Positions 7,610 to 18,644 of a DNA stretch of 42,790 nucleotides are shown one piece after another. Position 1 is the stretch's first letter. Each line of letters starts with the position of its first letter. Source of the DNA: Saccharopolyspora oryzae (lineage in GTDB: Bacteria; Actinomycetota; Actinomycetes; Mycobacteriales; Pseudonocardiaceae); assembly GCF_027853915.1 (NCBI RefSeq), contig NZ_JAQGLA010000072.1, forward strand, positions 1-42,790. Reading direction: 5' to 3'. The position numbers and the translations under genes are program-made. The notes below the pieces were generated by a model that did not search any database, was not told where the DNA came from, and worked only from the letters and a program-made list of their open reading frames with translations.

Positions 7610-8371
7610 ATGGAAACGGCCAAGTCACCGGCGACCAGCATGCGATCGCTCGAGCGCGCCATCGACGTCCTCGAAGTGCTCGACACGAGCCGCCACGCCT
7701 TGCGGCTCAGCGACATCGCTCGCCGCGCCGACCTTCCCGTGGCGACCACGCAGCGCATCCTCAACGTGCTCGAAGCCCGCGGGCGGGTGGAGCGCGACGC
7801 CACCGGCTACCGCCCCGGACTCGGCCTGATCTTCGGGGCGCACGCCTACCTCGCCACCAGCCCGCTGCTCACCGCGGCCCGGCCGGTCCTGCAGGACCTC
7901 GCCGCGGAAACCGGGCTGACCGCCTCGCTGTTCAAGCGCATCGGCTGGTCCCGCGTGGTGCTCGCCCGCGTCGACGGAGCACGGCCGCTGCGCTACGAAC
8001 TCCCCATCGGAGAGCGCCTGCCGCTGCACCTCGGCGCGGGCAAAGCGCTCGTGGCCCACATGGGCGCGGAGGAGCTCGACCAGTTCCTCGCGCAGCTCGG
8101 CGACCACACCCGCGCCGACGGGACCACGATCGAGCGGGACGAATTCCTCAACGATCTCAAGCAGATCCGCGACTGCGGCTACTCGCACGCCCGCAACGAA
8201 CGCGAACCCGGGATGGCCTCCGTCGCGGCACCGGTCACCGAAGGGGAGGGCAGCACGACCTCCGCGGTGCAGGTCTCCGGCTCGCAGGACGACATCCCGC
8301 CGGACCGCATCGCGAGCCTCGGCATCGAGGTCCAGCGCGCGGCCTACGCCATCACCCGCCGAGCTTTCTGA
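7610..8371 (+). CDS. IclR-family transcriptional regulator of the upstream operon
   Basis: 253 residues with a classic IclR layout: winged helix-turn-helix (SLERAIDVLEVLDTSRHALR, then LSDIARRADLPVATTQRILN) and a C-terminal GAF-like effector domain (PIGERLPLHLGAGKALVAHM, GYSHARNEREPGMASVAAPV). ATG 7610 is chosen because the frame upstream lacks family character and AGGGGAG lies at 7590-7596, although the 13-nt spacing is long; an in-frame ATG at 7568 is the alternative. It follows the cyclase gene by 79 bp. The shared motif at 3446 and 7552 suggests that it controls both itself and the dehydrogenase-RraA/TRAP/cyclase operon. Confidence 0.88.
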   Translation: METAKSPATSMRSLERAIDVLEVLDTSRHALRLSDIARRADLPVATTQRILNVLEARGRVERDATGYRPGLGLIFGAHAYLATSPLLTAARPVLQDLAAETGLTASLFKRIGWSRVVLARVDGARPLRYELPIGERLPLHLGAGKALVAHMGAEELDQFLAQLGDHTRADGTTIERDEFLNDLKQIRDCGYSHARNEREPGMASVAAPVTEGEGSTTSAVQVSGSQDDIPPDRIASLGIEVQRAAYAITRRAF

Positions 8372-8414
8372 CTCGACACCTTCGTCGCTGCCGCAACCAG
8401 AACGGGGCCGCTCA

Positions 8415-8445
8415 CGACCGCCTTCCGAGTGAGCGCAGGCGGTCG
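8415..8445 (+). terminator. Hairpin after the IclR gene
   Basis: CGACCGCCT (8415-8423) pairs perfectly with AGGCGGTCG (8437-8445) around a 13-nt loop, 44 nt after the IclR stop. It plausibly separates this operon from the small gene at 8557. Confidence 0.55.
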
Positions 8446-8556
8446 GTAAGGGTCGAAGGGCCCTACGTGCCATCGCGAGCGGACGGGCACGCTCGAGTCG
8501 TACGCGATCGGGCCCGCCCGCGACGTGCGTGCGGGCCTCGCGGGACGGGGGGCGTC

Positions 8557-8886
8557 ATGACCACCACACCTGTAGACCACCCGCTGGAGACGCTGTACCA
8601 GGCCCGCGAGGTGATCCAGGCCGCGATCAGCGCAGCCCAGCAGCAGACGCCGGAGCAGATCAGCGACGACCTGGCCTGCTACGCGGCGGTGGACATGTCG
8701 ATCGTCCAGGAGTTCCGGGCGCTGGCTGCCGTTCTGGCCGACAAGACCCGGACGTCGGGCAGTCCCACCGTGCGCCTGTCCCACGCCAGGTTGTGCGAGA
8801 TCGTCGCGATGTTCGACCAGATCATCAACTACGTCGAGCGCCACCGCGCGGACATCGAGGCTCTCCGCTCACGATCGCTCAGATGA
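8557..8886 (+). CDS. Small hypothetical helical protein
   Basis: 109 residues, no recognised family. It is predicted to be mostly alpha-helical (LETLYQAREVIQAAISAAQQ; LCEIVAMFDQIINYVERHRA) and soluble, with no signal peptide or membrane segment. ATG 8557 has a G-rich GGGACGGGGGG stretch 5-15 nt upstream; the frame upstream of it lacks coding character. It is convergent with the methyltransferase and flanked by hairpins, so it is a single-gene transcript. Reality as a gene is supported by strong third-position GC and the start context only. Confidence 0.6.
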   Translation: MTTTPVDHPLETLYQAREVIQAAISAAQQQTPEQISDDLACYAAVDMSIVQEFRALAAVLADKTRTSGSPTVRLSHARLCEIVAMFDQIINYVERHRADIEALRSRSLR

Positions 8887-8990
8887 CGCACCCGGCGGCA
8901 CGCGGTCTCCAGGGGCGGTGAGGACCTCGTCGAGCAGCTCGCGCGGAGCAGCGCTTCTACCTGGTGGGCCGACCTGGAAAGCGACCCAGT

Positions 8991-9009
8991 CGTTCCGGAG
9001 ACCGGAACG
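8991..9009. repeat. 8-bp inverted repeat adjoining the main terminator
   Basis: CGTTCCGG-AGA-CCGGAACG forms an 8-bp stem with a 3-nt loop. Its last two bases (9008-9009) are also the first two of the larger stem, so the two hairpins compete at their junction. Confidence 0.6.
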
Positions 9010-9058
9010 GATCCGCGCTGACCTGCGGGGTCGTGCTTGGCAGGTCAGCGCGGATCCG
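9008..9058. terminator. 19-bp perfect hairpin, bidirectional terminator candidate
   Basis: The arms 9008-9026 and 9040-9058 are perfectly complementary (beginning CGGATCCGCGCTGACC) around a 13-nt loop. It lies between convergent genes, 5 bp after the methyltransferase stop codon, as expected for a factor-independent terminator used from both sides. There is no long U tract, which is common in high-GC actinobacteria. Confidence 0.8.
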
Positions 9059-9063
9059 CCGGG

Positions 9064-9885
9064 TCAGGGCACTCGGGCGACTGCGCCGTAGCCGAGCGGT
9101 TTGGCCGGGTCGTCCAGTTCGACCTGGTCCTGGGGGTGCCACTCCGGCAGGGTGACCAAACCCGGGTCGATCAGGTCGAGGCCGTCGAACCAGCGCAGGA
9201 TCTCGGCGTGGTCGCGCGGGTACACGGGTTCGCCGGCGGACTCGTAGGCGCCGCGCAGCAGTTCCATCTCCGCGCGCAGCTCCGGTGAGGCGTGTTCGTC
9301 GGTCAGGGTGGACACGGCGACCAGCGAGCCGGGTGCGAGGCGCTGGCGGTAGGCGCCGAGCAGCTCCGCCGGTTGTGGGTCCTCGAGGTACAGCAGCACG
9401 CCGACGGCGAGCAGGCCGACCGGCTGGGTGAAGTCGAGCAGCCTGCGGGTGTCCGGGTGGTCGAGCACCGCGGGCAGGTCGCGCATGTCGGCCTGGATGA
9501 TCGTCGCCGTCTCCGAGCCGCCCAGCACGTGCTGGGCGTGGTGGTAGGCCACCGGTTCGTTGTCGACGTAGACCACGCGGGCCGCGATGCCCGCGGCATC
9601 GGCGACCTGGTGGGTGTTGCCGACCGTGGGGATGCCGGAGCCGAGGTCGAGGAACTGGCGGATGCCCTGGTCGAGGCAGTAGTGCACGGCGCGGCGCAGG
9701 AACGACCGGTTCAACCGGGTCACGGCCGGGATGCTCGGCGCGATGGCCAGCACCTGGTTGGCGAACTCGCGGTCGGCGGCGAAGTTGTGCGAGCCGCCGA
9801 GGAAGTAGTCGTAGGCGCGGGCTGCGCTCGGCTGAGTGGTGTCAACGGTCGCTGGTAAAGCTGGCACGGGGTCCCAGATCGACAC
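9064..9885 (-). CDS. SAM-dependent methyltransferase, PF04672 family
   Basis: 273 residues matching the actinobacterial S-adenosyl-methyltransferase family often present in many copies per genome. Signatures: PSAARAYDYFLGGSHNFAAD at the N-terminus, the SAM-binding FLDLGSGIPTVGNTHQVA, VVYVDNEPVAYHHAQ, and the DMRDLPAVL acidic loop. Start is GTG 9885 with a GAGAGGGAGA ribosome binding site. It is transcribed in the same direction as the TetR gene upstream but separated by ~100 bp. Methyl acceptor unknown; the family's natural substrates are largely uncharacterised. Confidence 0.9.
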   Translation of the reverse strand: MSIWDPVPALPATVDTTQPSAARAYDYFLGGSHNFAADREFANQVLAIAPSIPAVTRLNRSFLRRAVHYCLDQGIRQFLDLGSGIPTVGNTHQVADAAGIAARVVYVDNEPVAYHHAQHVLGGSETATIIQADMRDLPAVLDHPDTRRLLDFTQPVGLLAVGVLLYLEDPQPAELLGAYRQRLAPGSLVAVSTLTDEHASPELRAEMELLRGAYESAGEPVYPRDHAEILRWFDGLDLIDPGLVTLPEWHPQDQVELDDPAKPLGYGAVARVP

Positions 9886-9985
9886 GGTGCGTCTCCCTCT
9901 CGTTCCGGTGGGGTGATCAGTATCGCCTTCGGATCAAGAGCAGCGACGACCGCGGGCACCGGGGCGGGGTTCGGGTACGTGCGGC

Positions 9986-10570
9986 CTACGCGGGGCAGGC
10001 GAGGACCGCCTTCGCCGCCTCGGTCAGCAGGGTGCGCTGGCGGTCTTCGGGCAGCCCGGTGTTGTGGAAGAGCATCGACTGGATGGCGCCGATCGCGGCG
10101 TGCACGACGGCCCTGGCCTCGGCGTCGCTGAGGCCGGGGCGCAGCTCGGCCAGCAGGTGCACCCACTCCTCGAGGTACAGGCGCTGCTTGCGCCGCAACC
10201 TCCGCCGGTCCTCCTCGGGCAGGTTCTGGATCTCGTTGTGGTACACCTGCGCGAGCTCGCGGTCGGCCACCACGAACTCGACCTGCCCGGCGATGAGCTC
10301 GTCCAGCACCTGCTCGAGGTCGGTGACCTCGTGCACGATGCGTTCCTCGTCCCGCAGCAGGCCGTCGATGACCCGGTCGAACAGCGCGACGAGCATGGCC
10401 GACTTGCTCTCGAAGTGCCGGTAGATCCCGGAACCGGTGATGCCGGCGGCCGCGCCGATGTCGGCCATCGAGACCGAGTGGTATCCGTTGCGGGCCACCA
10501 GGTCGGCCGCTGCGGCCAGGATCCGCTCCTTGCGGGCGGGGTCCCGGACGCGCGCGGGCGCCTCGCTCAT
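9986..10570 (-). CDS. TetR-family regulator of the acyl-CoA catabolic operon
   Basis: 194 residues with an N-terminal TetR helix-turn-helix (RILAAAADLVARNGYHSVSM, then IGAAAGITGSGIYRHFESKS) and an all-helical ligand domain. It is the last gene of the long minus-strand operon. Its ATG (10568-10570) overlaps the TGA of the acyl-CoA ligase (10570-10572) by one nt, so it is co-translated with the enzymes. By analogy with KstR/FadR-like and other TetR regulators of fatty-acid or terpenoid catabolism, the ligand is probably an acyl-CoA of the pathway. Candidate operators lie in the 20244-20432 divergent region. Confidence 0.88.
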   Translation of the reverse strand: MSEAPARVRDPARKERILAAAADLVARNGYHSVSMADIGAAAGITGSGIYRHFESKSAMLVALFDRVIDGLLRDEERIVHEVTDLEQVLDELIAGQVEFVVADRELAQVYHNEIQNLPEEDRRRLRRKQRLYLEEWVHLLAELRPGLSDAEARAVVHAAIGAIQSMLFHNTGLPEDRQRTLLTEAAKAVLACPA

Positions 10571-12159
10571 CACCGCTCCTCTCGGGTCCGTGCGTAGTGG
10601 TCGGCGTAGCTGTGCCGCACCTTGTGCTTCTGGATCTTGCCAGTCGAGGTCTTGGGCAGTTCATCGACCACGATCACCGCCTTGGGCGCCTTGTACGGGT
10701 CGATCAGCTCCTTCACCTTCGCGATCAGCGCCTCGCCGTCGATGCTGCCGCCGTTCCTGGGCACCACGATCGCGGTGATGGCCTCGCTCCACCGCTCGTG
10801 CGGCAGCCCCACCACGACGACCTCGGCGACGTCCTCGTCCGCCGCGTAGACGGCCTTCTCCACCTCGATGGAGGCGACGTTCTCCCCGCCGGTCTTGATC
10901 ACGTCCTTGTTCCGGTCGGTGAACCAGAGGACGCCGTCGCGGTCGAAGTACCCCGCATCACCGGAGTGGAACCACCCGTGCGCGAACGCCTTGCCGGTGG
11001 CCTCGGCGTCCTTCAGGTACTCGGTCATCGTGTGCGGGCCGCGGTAGACGATCTCGCCCTTCTGCCCCTGCGGCACCAGCGTCCCGTCCGGCGCCATGAT
11101 CCCGACCTGCACGTTCACCACCGGGGTGCCGACCGCGCCGCAGTGCGAGAGCTGGTGCTCCGGCCGGAACACGGTCGCGGTCGGGCTCATCTCGGTCTGC
11201 CCGAACAGCAGGTAGAAGTCGCAGCCGAACTTCTCGAGGCACTGGCGCAGCTGCGCGTCGGGCATGGGCGCCATGGCGTAGCACGCGCGCCGCAGGCTGG
11301 AGAGGTCCCGCCGGTCGACGTCCGGGTGCTCCAGCATCGCCCGGTACATCATGGGCAGCGCGAAGATCTGCGTGATCCGCTCCCGCTCGATCAGCGCCAG
11401 CAGGTCCGAGGCGTCGAACGCGCGTCGCACGTGGATCGTCGCCCCCACCATGATCGCCGACGTGCAGTGGCAGTTCAGCTGCGCGGTGTGGAACATCGGC
11501 AGCATCGCGACGAACCGGTCGTCCTCGGTGAAGCGGGCTTCCAGCGCCATCGTCATCGATTCGAGGTAGATCGCCGTGTGGTTGCCGACCACGCCCTTGG
11601 GGAACGACGTCGTGCCGCTGGTGTAGAGGTAGGTGATCGGGTCGCGGTCTTCCACGACGTGCTCGGGCTCGCCCTCTCCGCCGGCCAGCGCGTCGAAGGT
11701 GCTCACCGGCCGGTCCAGCGCGACCTCCGCCCCGGTCCCGGGCGCCACGAAGACGTCCCGCACGGCGGGCACCCTGCCCAGCGCGTCGGCCATCGCGGCG
11801 GCGAGCTGGCTCTCCACCACGATGCCGCGCGCTTCGGAGTGGTCGAGCACGTAGGCGATCTCGTCGGTGCGCCACCCCAGGTTGATCGGCACGCACACCA
11901 CGCCGAGCTTGGCGCACGCGTAGTAGGTGACCAGGAACTCCGCGCTGTTCCCACTGGCCAGCGCCAGCGCGTCGCCGCGCGCGTAACCCCGCTCGGACAG
12001 CGCGTTGGCCACCCGGTTCACCCACGCGTTGAACTCGGCGTAGGTCCAGCGCCGGTCGCCGTCCACCACGGCGGTCCGCTCGGGATGCCGGGCGGCCGTC
12101 CTGGTCAGGCTGTCTCCCACGTTCACCCGGTGGATGAGGTTCGCGTTCAGCTCGGACAT
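10570..12159 (-). CDS. AMP-forming acyl-CoA synthetase (FadD-like)
   Basis: 529 residues of the ANL superfamily, activating a carboxylic acid to its CoA thioester with ATP. Visible motifs: P-loop-like YTSGTTSFPKGVVGNH, FGQTEMSPT, WFHSGDAGYFDRDG and the hinge/C-terminal DRNKDVIKTGGENVAS, with the catalytic Lys in KTSTGKIQKHKVR. ATG 12159 is preceded by GAGGTGGGA. It is 21 bp downstream of the acyl-CoA dehydrogenase stop and overlaps TetR by one nt. It probably activates the free-acid substrate of the operon. A second ligase, transcribed divergently at 20433, suggests two related substrates or a feeder step. Confidence 0.92.
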   Translation of the reverse strand: MSELNANLIHRVNVGDSLTRTAARHPERTAVVDGDRRWTYAEFNAWVNRVANALSERGYARGDALALASGNSAEFLVTYYACAKLGVVCVPINLGWRTDEIAYVLDHSEARGIVVESQLAAAMADALGRVPAVRDVFVAPGTGAEVALDRPVSTFDALAGGEGEPEHVVEDRDPITYLYTSGTTSFPKGVVGNHTAIYLESMTMALEARFTEDDRFVAMLPMFHTAQLNCHCTSAIMVGATIHVRRAFDASDLLALIERERITQIFALPMMYRAMLEHPDVDRRDLSSLRRACYAMAPMPDAQLRQCLEKFGCDFYLLFGQTEMSPTATVFRPEHQLSHCGAVGTPVVNVQVGIMAPDGTLVPQGQKGEIVYRGPHTMTEYLKDAEATGKAFAHGWFHSGDAGYFDRDGVLWFTDRNKDVIKTGGENVASIEVEKAVYAADEDVAEVVVVGLPHERWSEAITAIVVPRNGGSIDGEALIAKVKELIDPYKAPKAVIVVDELPKTSTGKIQKHKVRHSYADHYARTREER

Positions 12160-12180
12160 CGTCGTCCCACCTCGCGTTCG

Positions 12181-13335
12181 TCAGTACGACTTGGGCAGGC
12201 CCAGCGAGTGCTGGGCGACGTAGTTCAGGATCATTTCCCGGTTCACCGGTGCGATTCGCAGCAAGCGCGCCAGTCCCCAGTACGGCACGAGTCCGAAGTC
12301 GACGGACAGGCCGTTGCCGCCGTGGCACTGGATTGCCGCGTCCACCGCGGAAAGCGCGGCTTCGGCCGCCGCGTACTTGGCCATGTTGGCCGCTTCACCC
12401 GCCGGTTCGCCCTGGTCGTGCAAGCGGGCCGCCTTGGCGGTCATCAGCGCGGCCAGCTCCACTTCGATCTTGGCCCGCGCCAGCGGGTGCGACACGCCCT
12501 GGTGGGCGCCGATCGGCCGGTCCCACACGGTGCGCGCGTTCGCGTACTCGACGGCCTTGTCGAGCACGTGCCGTCCGATGCCGACGCACACCGCGGCGCC
12601 GGTCACGCGCTCCGGGTTGAGCCCGTGGAAGACCTGCGCGAACCCGTCGCCCTCGGTGCCCACCAGCGCGTCCGCGGGTACCCGAACGTCGTCGAAGTGC
12701 AAGGTGAACTGCCGTTCCGGCAGCGTCACCGACACCGGCAGCGGCTGCTTGACCAGACCGGGTGCGCCGGTGCCCACGAGGAACAGGGACAGCCGCCCGT
12801 GGCCGCTGGCCTCGTCGGTGCCGGTGCGCGCGACGACGAGGACGGCATCGGCCTCGTCCACGCCGGAGATGTAGTACTTCTGCCCGCGCAGCACGTACGA
12901 GTCGCCGTCGCGGGTCGCGGTGGTGGACAGCCGGTGGGTGTTCGACCCCGCGTCCGGCTCGGTGATCGCGAACACCACCTTGCCGCTCCCGTCGGCCAGC
13001 CGGGGCAACCACTCGTCGCGCTGCGCGGCGGTGCCGTAGGTGGAGATCACCTCGCCGCTGATCGCGCTGGACACCAGCAGCAGGAGCAGCGGGCAGCCGC
13101 GCGCGGCCGACTCCTCGCACACGATGGCCAGCTCGGTCAGCCCGGCGCCGCCTCCGCCGTAGGCCTCGGGGATGTTGATGCCGATGTAGCCGTGCTCGCC
13201 CAGCGCCTGCCACAGCTCGCTGGTCGGTTCTCTGGCCTCGGCCTTCCGCGCGAAGTAGTCGCCGCCGAACTCGGCCGCGATCGCGCTGACCGCGTCGCGG
13301 AGCGCGCGGTGCTCGTCACTTTCCTTGAAGTCCAC
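12181..13335 (-). CDS. Acyl-CoA dehydrogenase
   Basis: 384 residues, FAD-dependent alpha,beta-dehydrogenation of an acyl-CoA. Family features: N-terminal helical domain, the flavin-binding VVFAITEPDAGSNTHRL segment, the middle beta domain (GQKYYISGVDEADAVLVVAR), and the C-terminal helical bundle ending CHGGNGLSVDFGLVPYWG then APVNREMILNYVAQ. GTG 13335 is chosen because MDFKESDEHRALRDAV is a typical family start and GAGGTGG precedes it; the frame overlaps the AtuA gene by 20 nt. In the Atu/Liu-type pathway this step forms the enoyl-CoA that the carboxylase then acts on. Confidence 0.92.
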   Translation of the reverse strand: MDFKESDEHRALRDAVSAIAAEFGGDYFARKAEAREPTSELWQALGEHGYIGINIPEAYGGGGAGLTELAIVCEESAARGCPLLLLLVSSAISGEVISTYGTAAQRDEWLPRLADGSGKVVFAITEPDAGSNTHRLSTTATRDGDSYVLRGQKYYISGVDEADAVLVVARTGTDEASGHGRLSLFLVGTGAPGLVKQPLPVSVTLPERQFTLHFDDVRVPADALVGTEGDGFAQVFHGLNPERVTGAAVCVGIGRHVLDKAVEYANARTVWDRPIGAHQGVSHPLARAKIEVELAALMTAKAARLHDQGEPAGEAANMAKYAAAEAALSAVDAAIQCHGGNGLSVDFGLVPYWGLARLLRIAPVNREMILNYVAQHSLGLPKSY

Positions 13336-15094
13336 GGGCCACCTCGAGTAGTTCCGTCGGGATGTCGACATGGCGCGACCGCAGGTACTCGCCGAGTCCT
13401 TTGGCCTGCGGGTCGGGTCGGCTGGACGAGGCCACGCCGGCACCGAGCAGGCCCACGATCACGAAGTTCAGCGCGTGCAGGTCGGGCAGCTCGTACCGGC
13501 GTACTTCGAGGCCCTTCGCCTCCGGGATCAGCTCGGCGAGCCGGTCGGTGGTGAGGAAGTCCCGGAGCCATGCGTAAGTGCGCTCGTCGCGGCCCCAGAT
13601 CCCGACGTTGGCGTTGCCGCCCTTGTCGCCGGACCGCGCCGCGCACACCGCGCCCAGCGGTGCCCGCTCGCACGGCCCGCTCGGCCCCGGCGTCCGGTCC
13701 GCGGGCGCCGGTGCGGTTCGCGGCGGTCCGCTCGGCGAGTGCTCGACCACCTTGCTCGTGCCGTCCGGCAGCACCACGGTGTGCTCGACGACGCTCGCCG
13801 GAACCAGCGCGGGCCAGTACACGCCGTACGCGCTTTCGGCGGTGGGCGGGGTGGTGGTGTGGAACCCGGCGTAGCCGCCGAGCGCGAGTTCCATGGTGGC
13901 GTTGGAGAACGCCCGCCCGACCTTCTTCGGATCCGGGTCCTTCACGGTGATCCGCAGGTGCGCGCACGCCTGCTCGTTGGTCTCCGCGTCCGCCCGGTCG
14001 AACCGGATCAGGCGGGTGTCGACCTCGGCGAACCGGTCCTTGCCGCCGAGGATCTCGAACAGCTGCTGCTCGGCCCGCGCGGCCTTGTCGTCGATGTCGA
14101 GGCCGGTGAGCACGAGCGTCATCGTGTTGCGGTAGCCGCCGAGGTAGTTCACCGCGACCTTGAGATCGGGCGGCGGCGGGTCGCCGCGCACTCCGGAGAT
14201 CCGCACCCGGTCCGGGGCCTCCTGGCTGAGCCGCACCGTGTCGAAGTGCGCGATCACGTCCGGTCCTTTGTAGGCGGGCTCCGCGATCTCGTACACCAGC
14301 TGCGCGGTGACCGTGCCGACCGACACCAGACCGCCGGTGCCCGGGTGCTTGGTGATCACCGAGCTGCCGTCGGCGGCCACCTCGGCGATGGGGAAGCCCG
14401 GGTAGCGCCGGTCGGTGATCTCGTGCAGCCACGAGTAGTTCCCGCCGGTGGCCTGCGGTCCGCACTCGATCACGTGCCCGGCGACCACGGCACCGGCCAG
14501 CGCGTCGTGGTCGCCGCGATCCCACCCGTGCCACCACGCGGCAGGCCCGGTGACCACGGCGGCGTCGGTGACCCGGCCGCACACCACCACGTCGGCGTCG
14601 CCGGCCAGCGCTTCCGCGATGCCCCACCCGCCGAGGTAGGCGTTGGCGGACACCGGTTCGACGCCCGCCTCCGCGAGCGGCACGCCGGTGTCCAAATTGG
14701 ACAGATCATGCCCGTCGCGGACCAGCTCGTCGACGCGGTGCACGAGGTCGTCGCCGTGCACGTAGGCGATCCGGGGCGCGAGGCCCAGTCGCGCGGCCAG
14801 CTCGCCGAGGCGGGTGGCCAGCCCGGCCGGGTTCAGGCCGCCCGCGTTGCTCACCACCCGGATGCCCCGGTCCAGGCAGGTGCCCAGCACGTGCTCCATC
14901 TGGGTCAGGAAGGTCTTGGCGTACCCGGCCTCCGGGTCCTTCTGCCGCGCCTTCCACAGGATGAGCATGGTCAGCTCGGCCAGGTAGTCGCCGGTCAGCA
15001 CGTCGATCGGGCCGCCGTCCACCATCTCCCTGGCGGCGGCGATCCGGTCGCCGTAGAAGCCGGAGCAGTTGCCGATCCGCACCGCGCGCGTCAT
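13316..15094 (-). CDS. AtuA-like DUF1446 acyclic-terpene-utilisation protein
   Basis: 592 residues. The N-terminal DUF1446 domain shows RIGNCSGFYGDRIAAAREMV at its start, DVLTGDYLAELTM, VVSNAGGLNPAGLA, and GGYGG/GDKGGNANVG-type glycine motifs. The C-terminal ~110 residues (CAARSGDKGGNANVGIWGRD) match the small AtuA_C domain. AtuA is required for citronellol/geraniol use in Pseudomonas and is linked to geranyl-CoA and 3-methylcrotonyl-CoA carboxylase genes; its biochemical role is not settled. ATG 15094 has GGAGG 10 nt upstream. Its start overlaps the preceding stop (ATGA). Its placement beside carboxylase, hydratase and dehydrogenase supports branched/isoprenoid acyl-CoA catabolism. Confidence 0.9.
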   Translation of the reverse strand: MTRAVRIGNCSGFYGDRIAAAREMVDGGPIDVLTGDYLAELTMLILWKARQKDPEAGYAKTFLTQMEHVLGTCLDRGIRVVSNAGGLNPAGLATRLGELAARLGLAPRIAYVHGDDLVHRVDELVRDGHDLSNLDTGVPLAEAGVEPVSANAYLGGWGIAEALAGDADVVVCGRVTDAAVVTGPAAWWHGWDRGDHDALAGAVVAGHVIECGPQATGGNYSWLHEITDRRYPGFPIAEVAADGSSVITKHPGTGGLVSVGTVTAQLVYEIAEPAYKGPDVIAHFDTVRLSQEAPDRVRISGVRGDPPPPDLKVAVNYLGGYRNTMTLVLTGLDIDDKAARAEQQLFEILGGKDRFAEVDTRLIRFDRADAETNEQACAHLRITVKDPDPKKVGRAFSNATMELALGGYAGFHTTTPPTAESAYGVYWPALVPASVVEHTVVLPDGTSKVVEHSPSGPPRTAPAPADRTPGPSGPCERAPLGAVCAARSGDKGGNANVGIWGRDERTYAWLRDFLTTDRLAELIPEAKGLEVRRYELPDLHALNFVIVGLLGAGVASSSRPDPQAKGLGEYLRSRHVDIPTELLEVARGLQGK

Positions 15095-15894
15095 CGGGCG
15101 ACCTCCTTCCCGGCGGGCTGCCGCCCCGGCCCGGGAGCACCGGCGAAGGCCTGCGCTATCGACATCCACTCGGAGGCGACCGGGCCGCTGATCACCAGGT
15201 CGGTGTCGTCGCGGTGCCGCCGCTGCGTGACCGCGAGGCAGAAGTCCAGCGCGCTGCCGGTCACCCGGTCCGCGGCGTCGTCCGGACCCCAGGTCCAGAC
15301 GCCCCCGTCCGGAGCCGCGAGCTCCACCCGCACCGGCGCGTTCGGCACCTCGAGGCCGTTCAGGGCGAACGCGAACCCGAACGTGCGGATGCCGAGCTCG
15401 GCGATGTGCCGCAGCCGGTGCGTGGGCCTGCGCACCACGCCCAGGGTGTCGGCGATGTCCTGCCCGTGCGCCCAGGTTTCCATCAGGCGCGCGGTGATCG
15501 AGCTCGCGGCGCTCATGTCCGGGCCGTACCAGGGAACTCTCGCCTTCGGGTCGAGGCCGGTGAACGTGTCCAGCAGGTTCTGGCGCGCGGTGGCCAGCCA
15601 AGCGGAGAGCTTGGCCGGGGTGAGGTGCCGGTAGCGCTCCGCGATCCGGTCCGGGAACGCCGCGCCCAGCGCGAGCAGTTCGGCAGCGGATTCGCGGAAC
15701 CGGTCCGGTTCGGTGGCCGCCTGGACGGCCGCCTCGTCGAAGTACGCGAGGTGGCTCACCTGGTCCCGGACGGCCCATCCTTCGGCGGGGGTCGGCGCCT
15801 CCCAGTTCGCCGGGGTGGCAACGGTCAGCAGTGCGGTGAGCACGTCGGTCTCCGCGCGCAGGTCGGCCAGCAGGTCTGGCAACGAGATGGGCAT
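15091..15894 (-). CDS. TIGR03084/DinB-fold metal-binding protein
   Basis: 267 residues with an N-terminal DinB / mycothiol-dependent maleylpyruvate isomerase-like helical domain: LLADLRAETDVLTALL, then GWAVRDQVSHLAYFDEAA carrying the first metal-ligand His, and RLMETWAHGQDIADTLG carrying the HxxD ligand pair. This TIGR03084 type is typical of actinobacteria and often sits with acyl-CoA catabolic genes. Reaction unknown; thiol-linked isomerisation or transfer is only inference from the fold. It overlaps both neighbours by 1-4 nt, indicating tight coupling to hydratase and AtuA. Confidence 0.82.
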   Translation of the reverse strand: MPISLPDLLADLRAETDVLTALLTVATPANWEAPTPAEGWAVRDQVSHLAYFDEAAVQAATEPDRFRESAAELLALGAAFPDRIAERYRHLTPAKLSAWLATARQNLLDTFTGLDPKARVPWYGPDMSAASSITARLMETWAHGQDIADTLGVVRRPTHRLRHIAELGIRTFGFAFALNGLEVPNAPVRVELAAPDGGVWTWGPDDAADRVTGSALDFCLAVTQRRHRDDTDLVISGPVASEWMSIAQAFAGAPGPGRQPAGKEVAR

Positions 15895-16651
15895 CAGGCC
15901 CCCTTCCACTGCGGGGTGCGCTTGTCGCGGAACGCGGCGGGGCCCTCCTGCGCGTCCTTGCTCAGGTAGACCGGCTCCCAGATCCGCTCGGCCTCCGCCA
16001 GCGCGTCGGGCAACGGGTGGTCGGCGACCAGGCGGACCGTGCGCTTGGCCGCGCGCACCGACAGGGGAGCGTTGGCGGCGATGCGCTCGGCGAGCCGTTG
16101 GGTGGTCCGCGCCAGCTCGGCGGCCGGCACGACCTCGTTCACCAGCCCGACTTCGCGGGCTCGCTCGGCGTCGATCGGGTCGCCGGTGAGCAGGACCTGC
16201 ATCGCGATGCGCGGCGGGATCAGCCACGGCAGCGGTGCCGCCCACGGCGCGCCGCGCCCCACCTTGGCTTCGGTGATCGCGAACCGGGCGTGGTGGGCGG
16301 CGACGCACAGGTCGCAGCACTGCGCGAGCAGGAACCCGCCGGCGTAGGCGACTCCGTTGACCGCGGCGATGGTCGGCTTCTCGACCTGGATGTTCCGCCC
16401 GAACTGGGGCACGAAGTCCGGCGGCGGCACTTCGAGGCCGGTCTCCGCCATCTCCTTGAGGTCGCCGCCCGCGCAGAACGCCTTGTCCCCGGCACCGGTG
16501 AGCACCAGCACCTTGGCGTCCTCGTCGTCGTTGAACCGCTGCGCGCCTTCGAACAGCCCGTCGCGCACTGCCTTGGACAGCGCGTTGCGCGCCTCCGGCC
16601 GGTTGATGGTCAGCCACGCGACCTCACCCCGGAGCTCGTAGGTCACCTCGT

Positions 16652-16655
<4 letters not shown>
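15894..16655 (-). CDS. Enoyl-CoA hydratase/isomerase (crotonase family)
   Basis: 253 residues. The crotonase oxyanion-hole segments are visible: KAFCAGGDLKEMAETG and VNGVAYAGGFLLAQCCDLCV. The usual catalytic Glu pair is only partly matched (AITEAKVGRGAPWAAPLPWL retains one Glu), so hydratase versus other crotonase chemistry is uncertain. In an Atu/Liu-type pathway the expected role is hydration of the carboxylated glutaconyl-CoA product. It overlaps the preceding carboxylase stop by 4 nt (ATGA) and the next start by one nt. Confidence 0.9.
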
Positions 16656-18637
<1,982 letters not shown>

Positions 18638-18644
18638 GGCCACC

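Noticed and set aside
10597..13554. 985-codon plus-strand open frame opposite the ligase and dehydrogenase genes
   Set aside because: It is antisense to two clearly conserved enzymes. Its His/Arg/Val-rich composition is what high-GC codon bias produces on the opposite strand.
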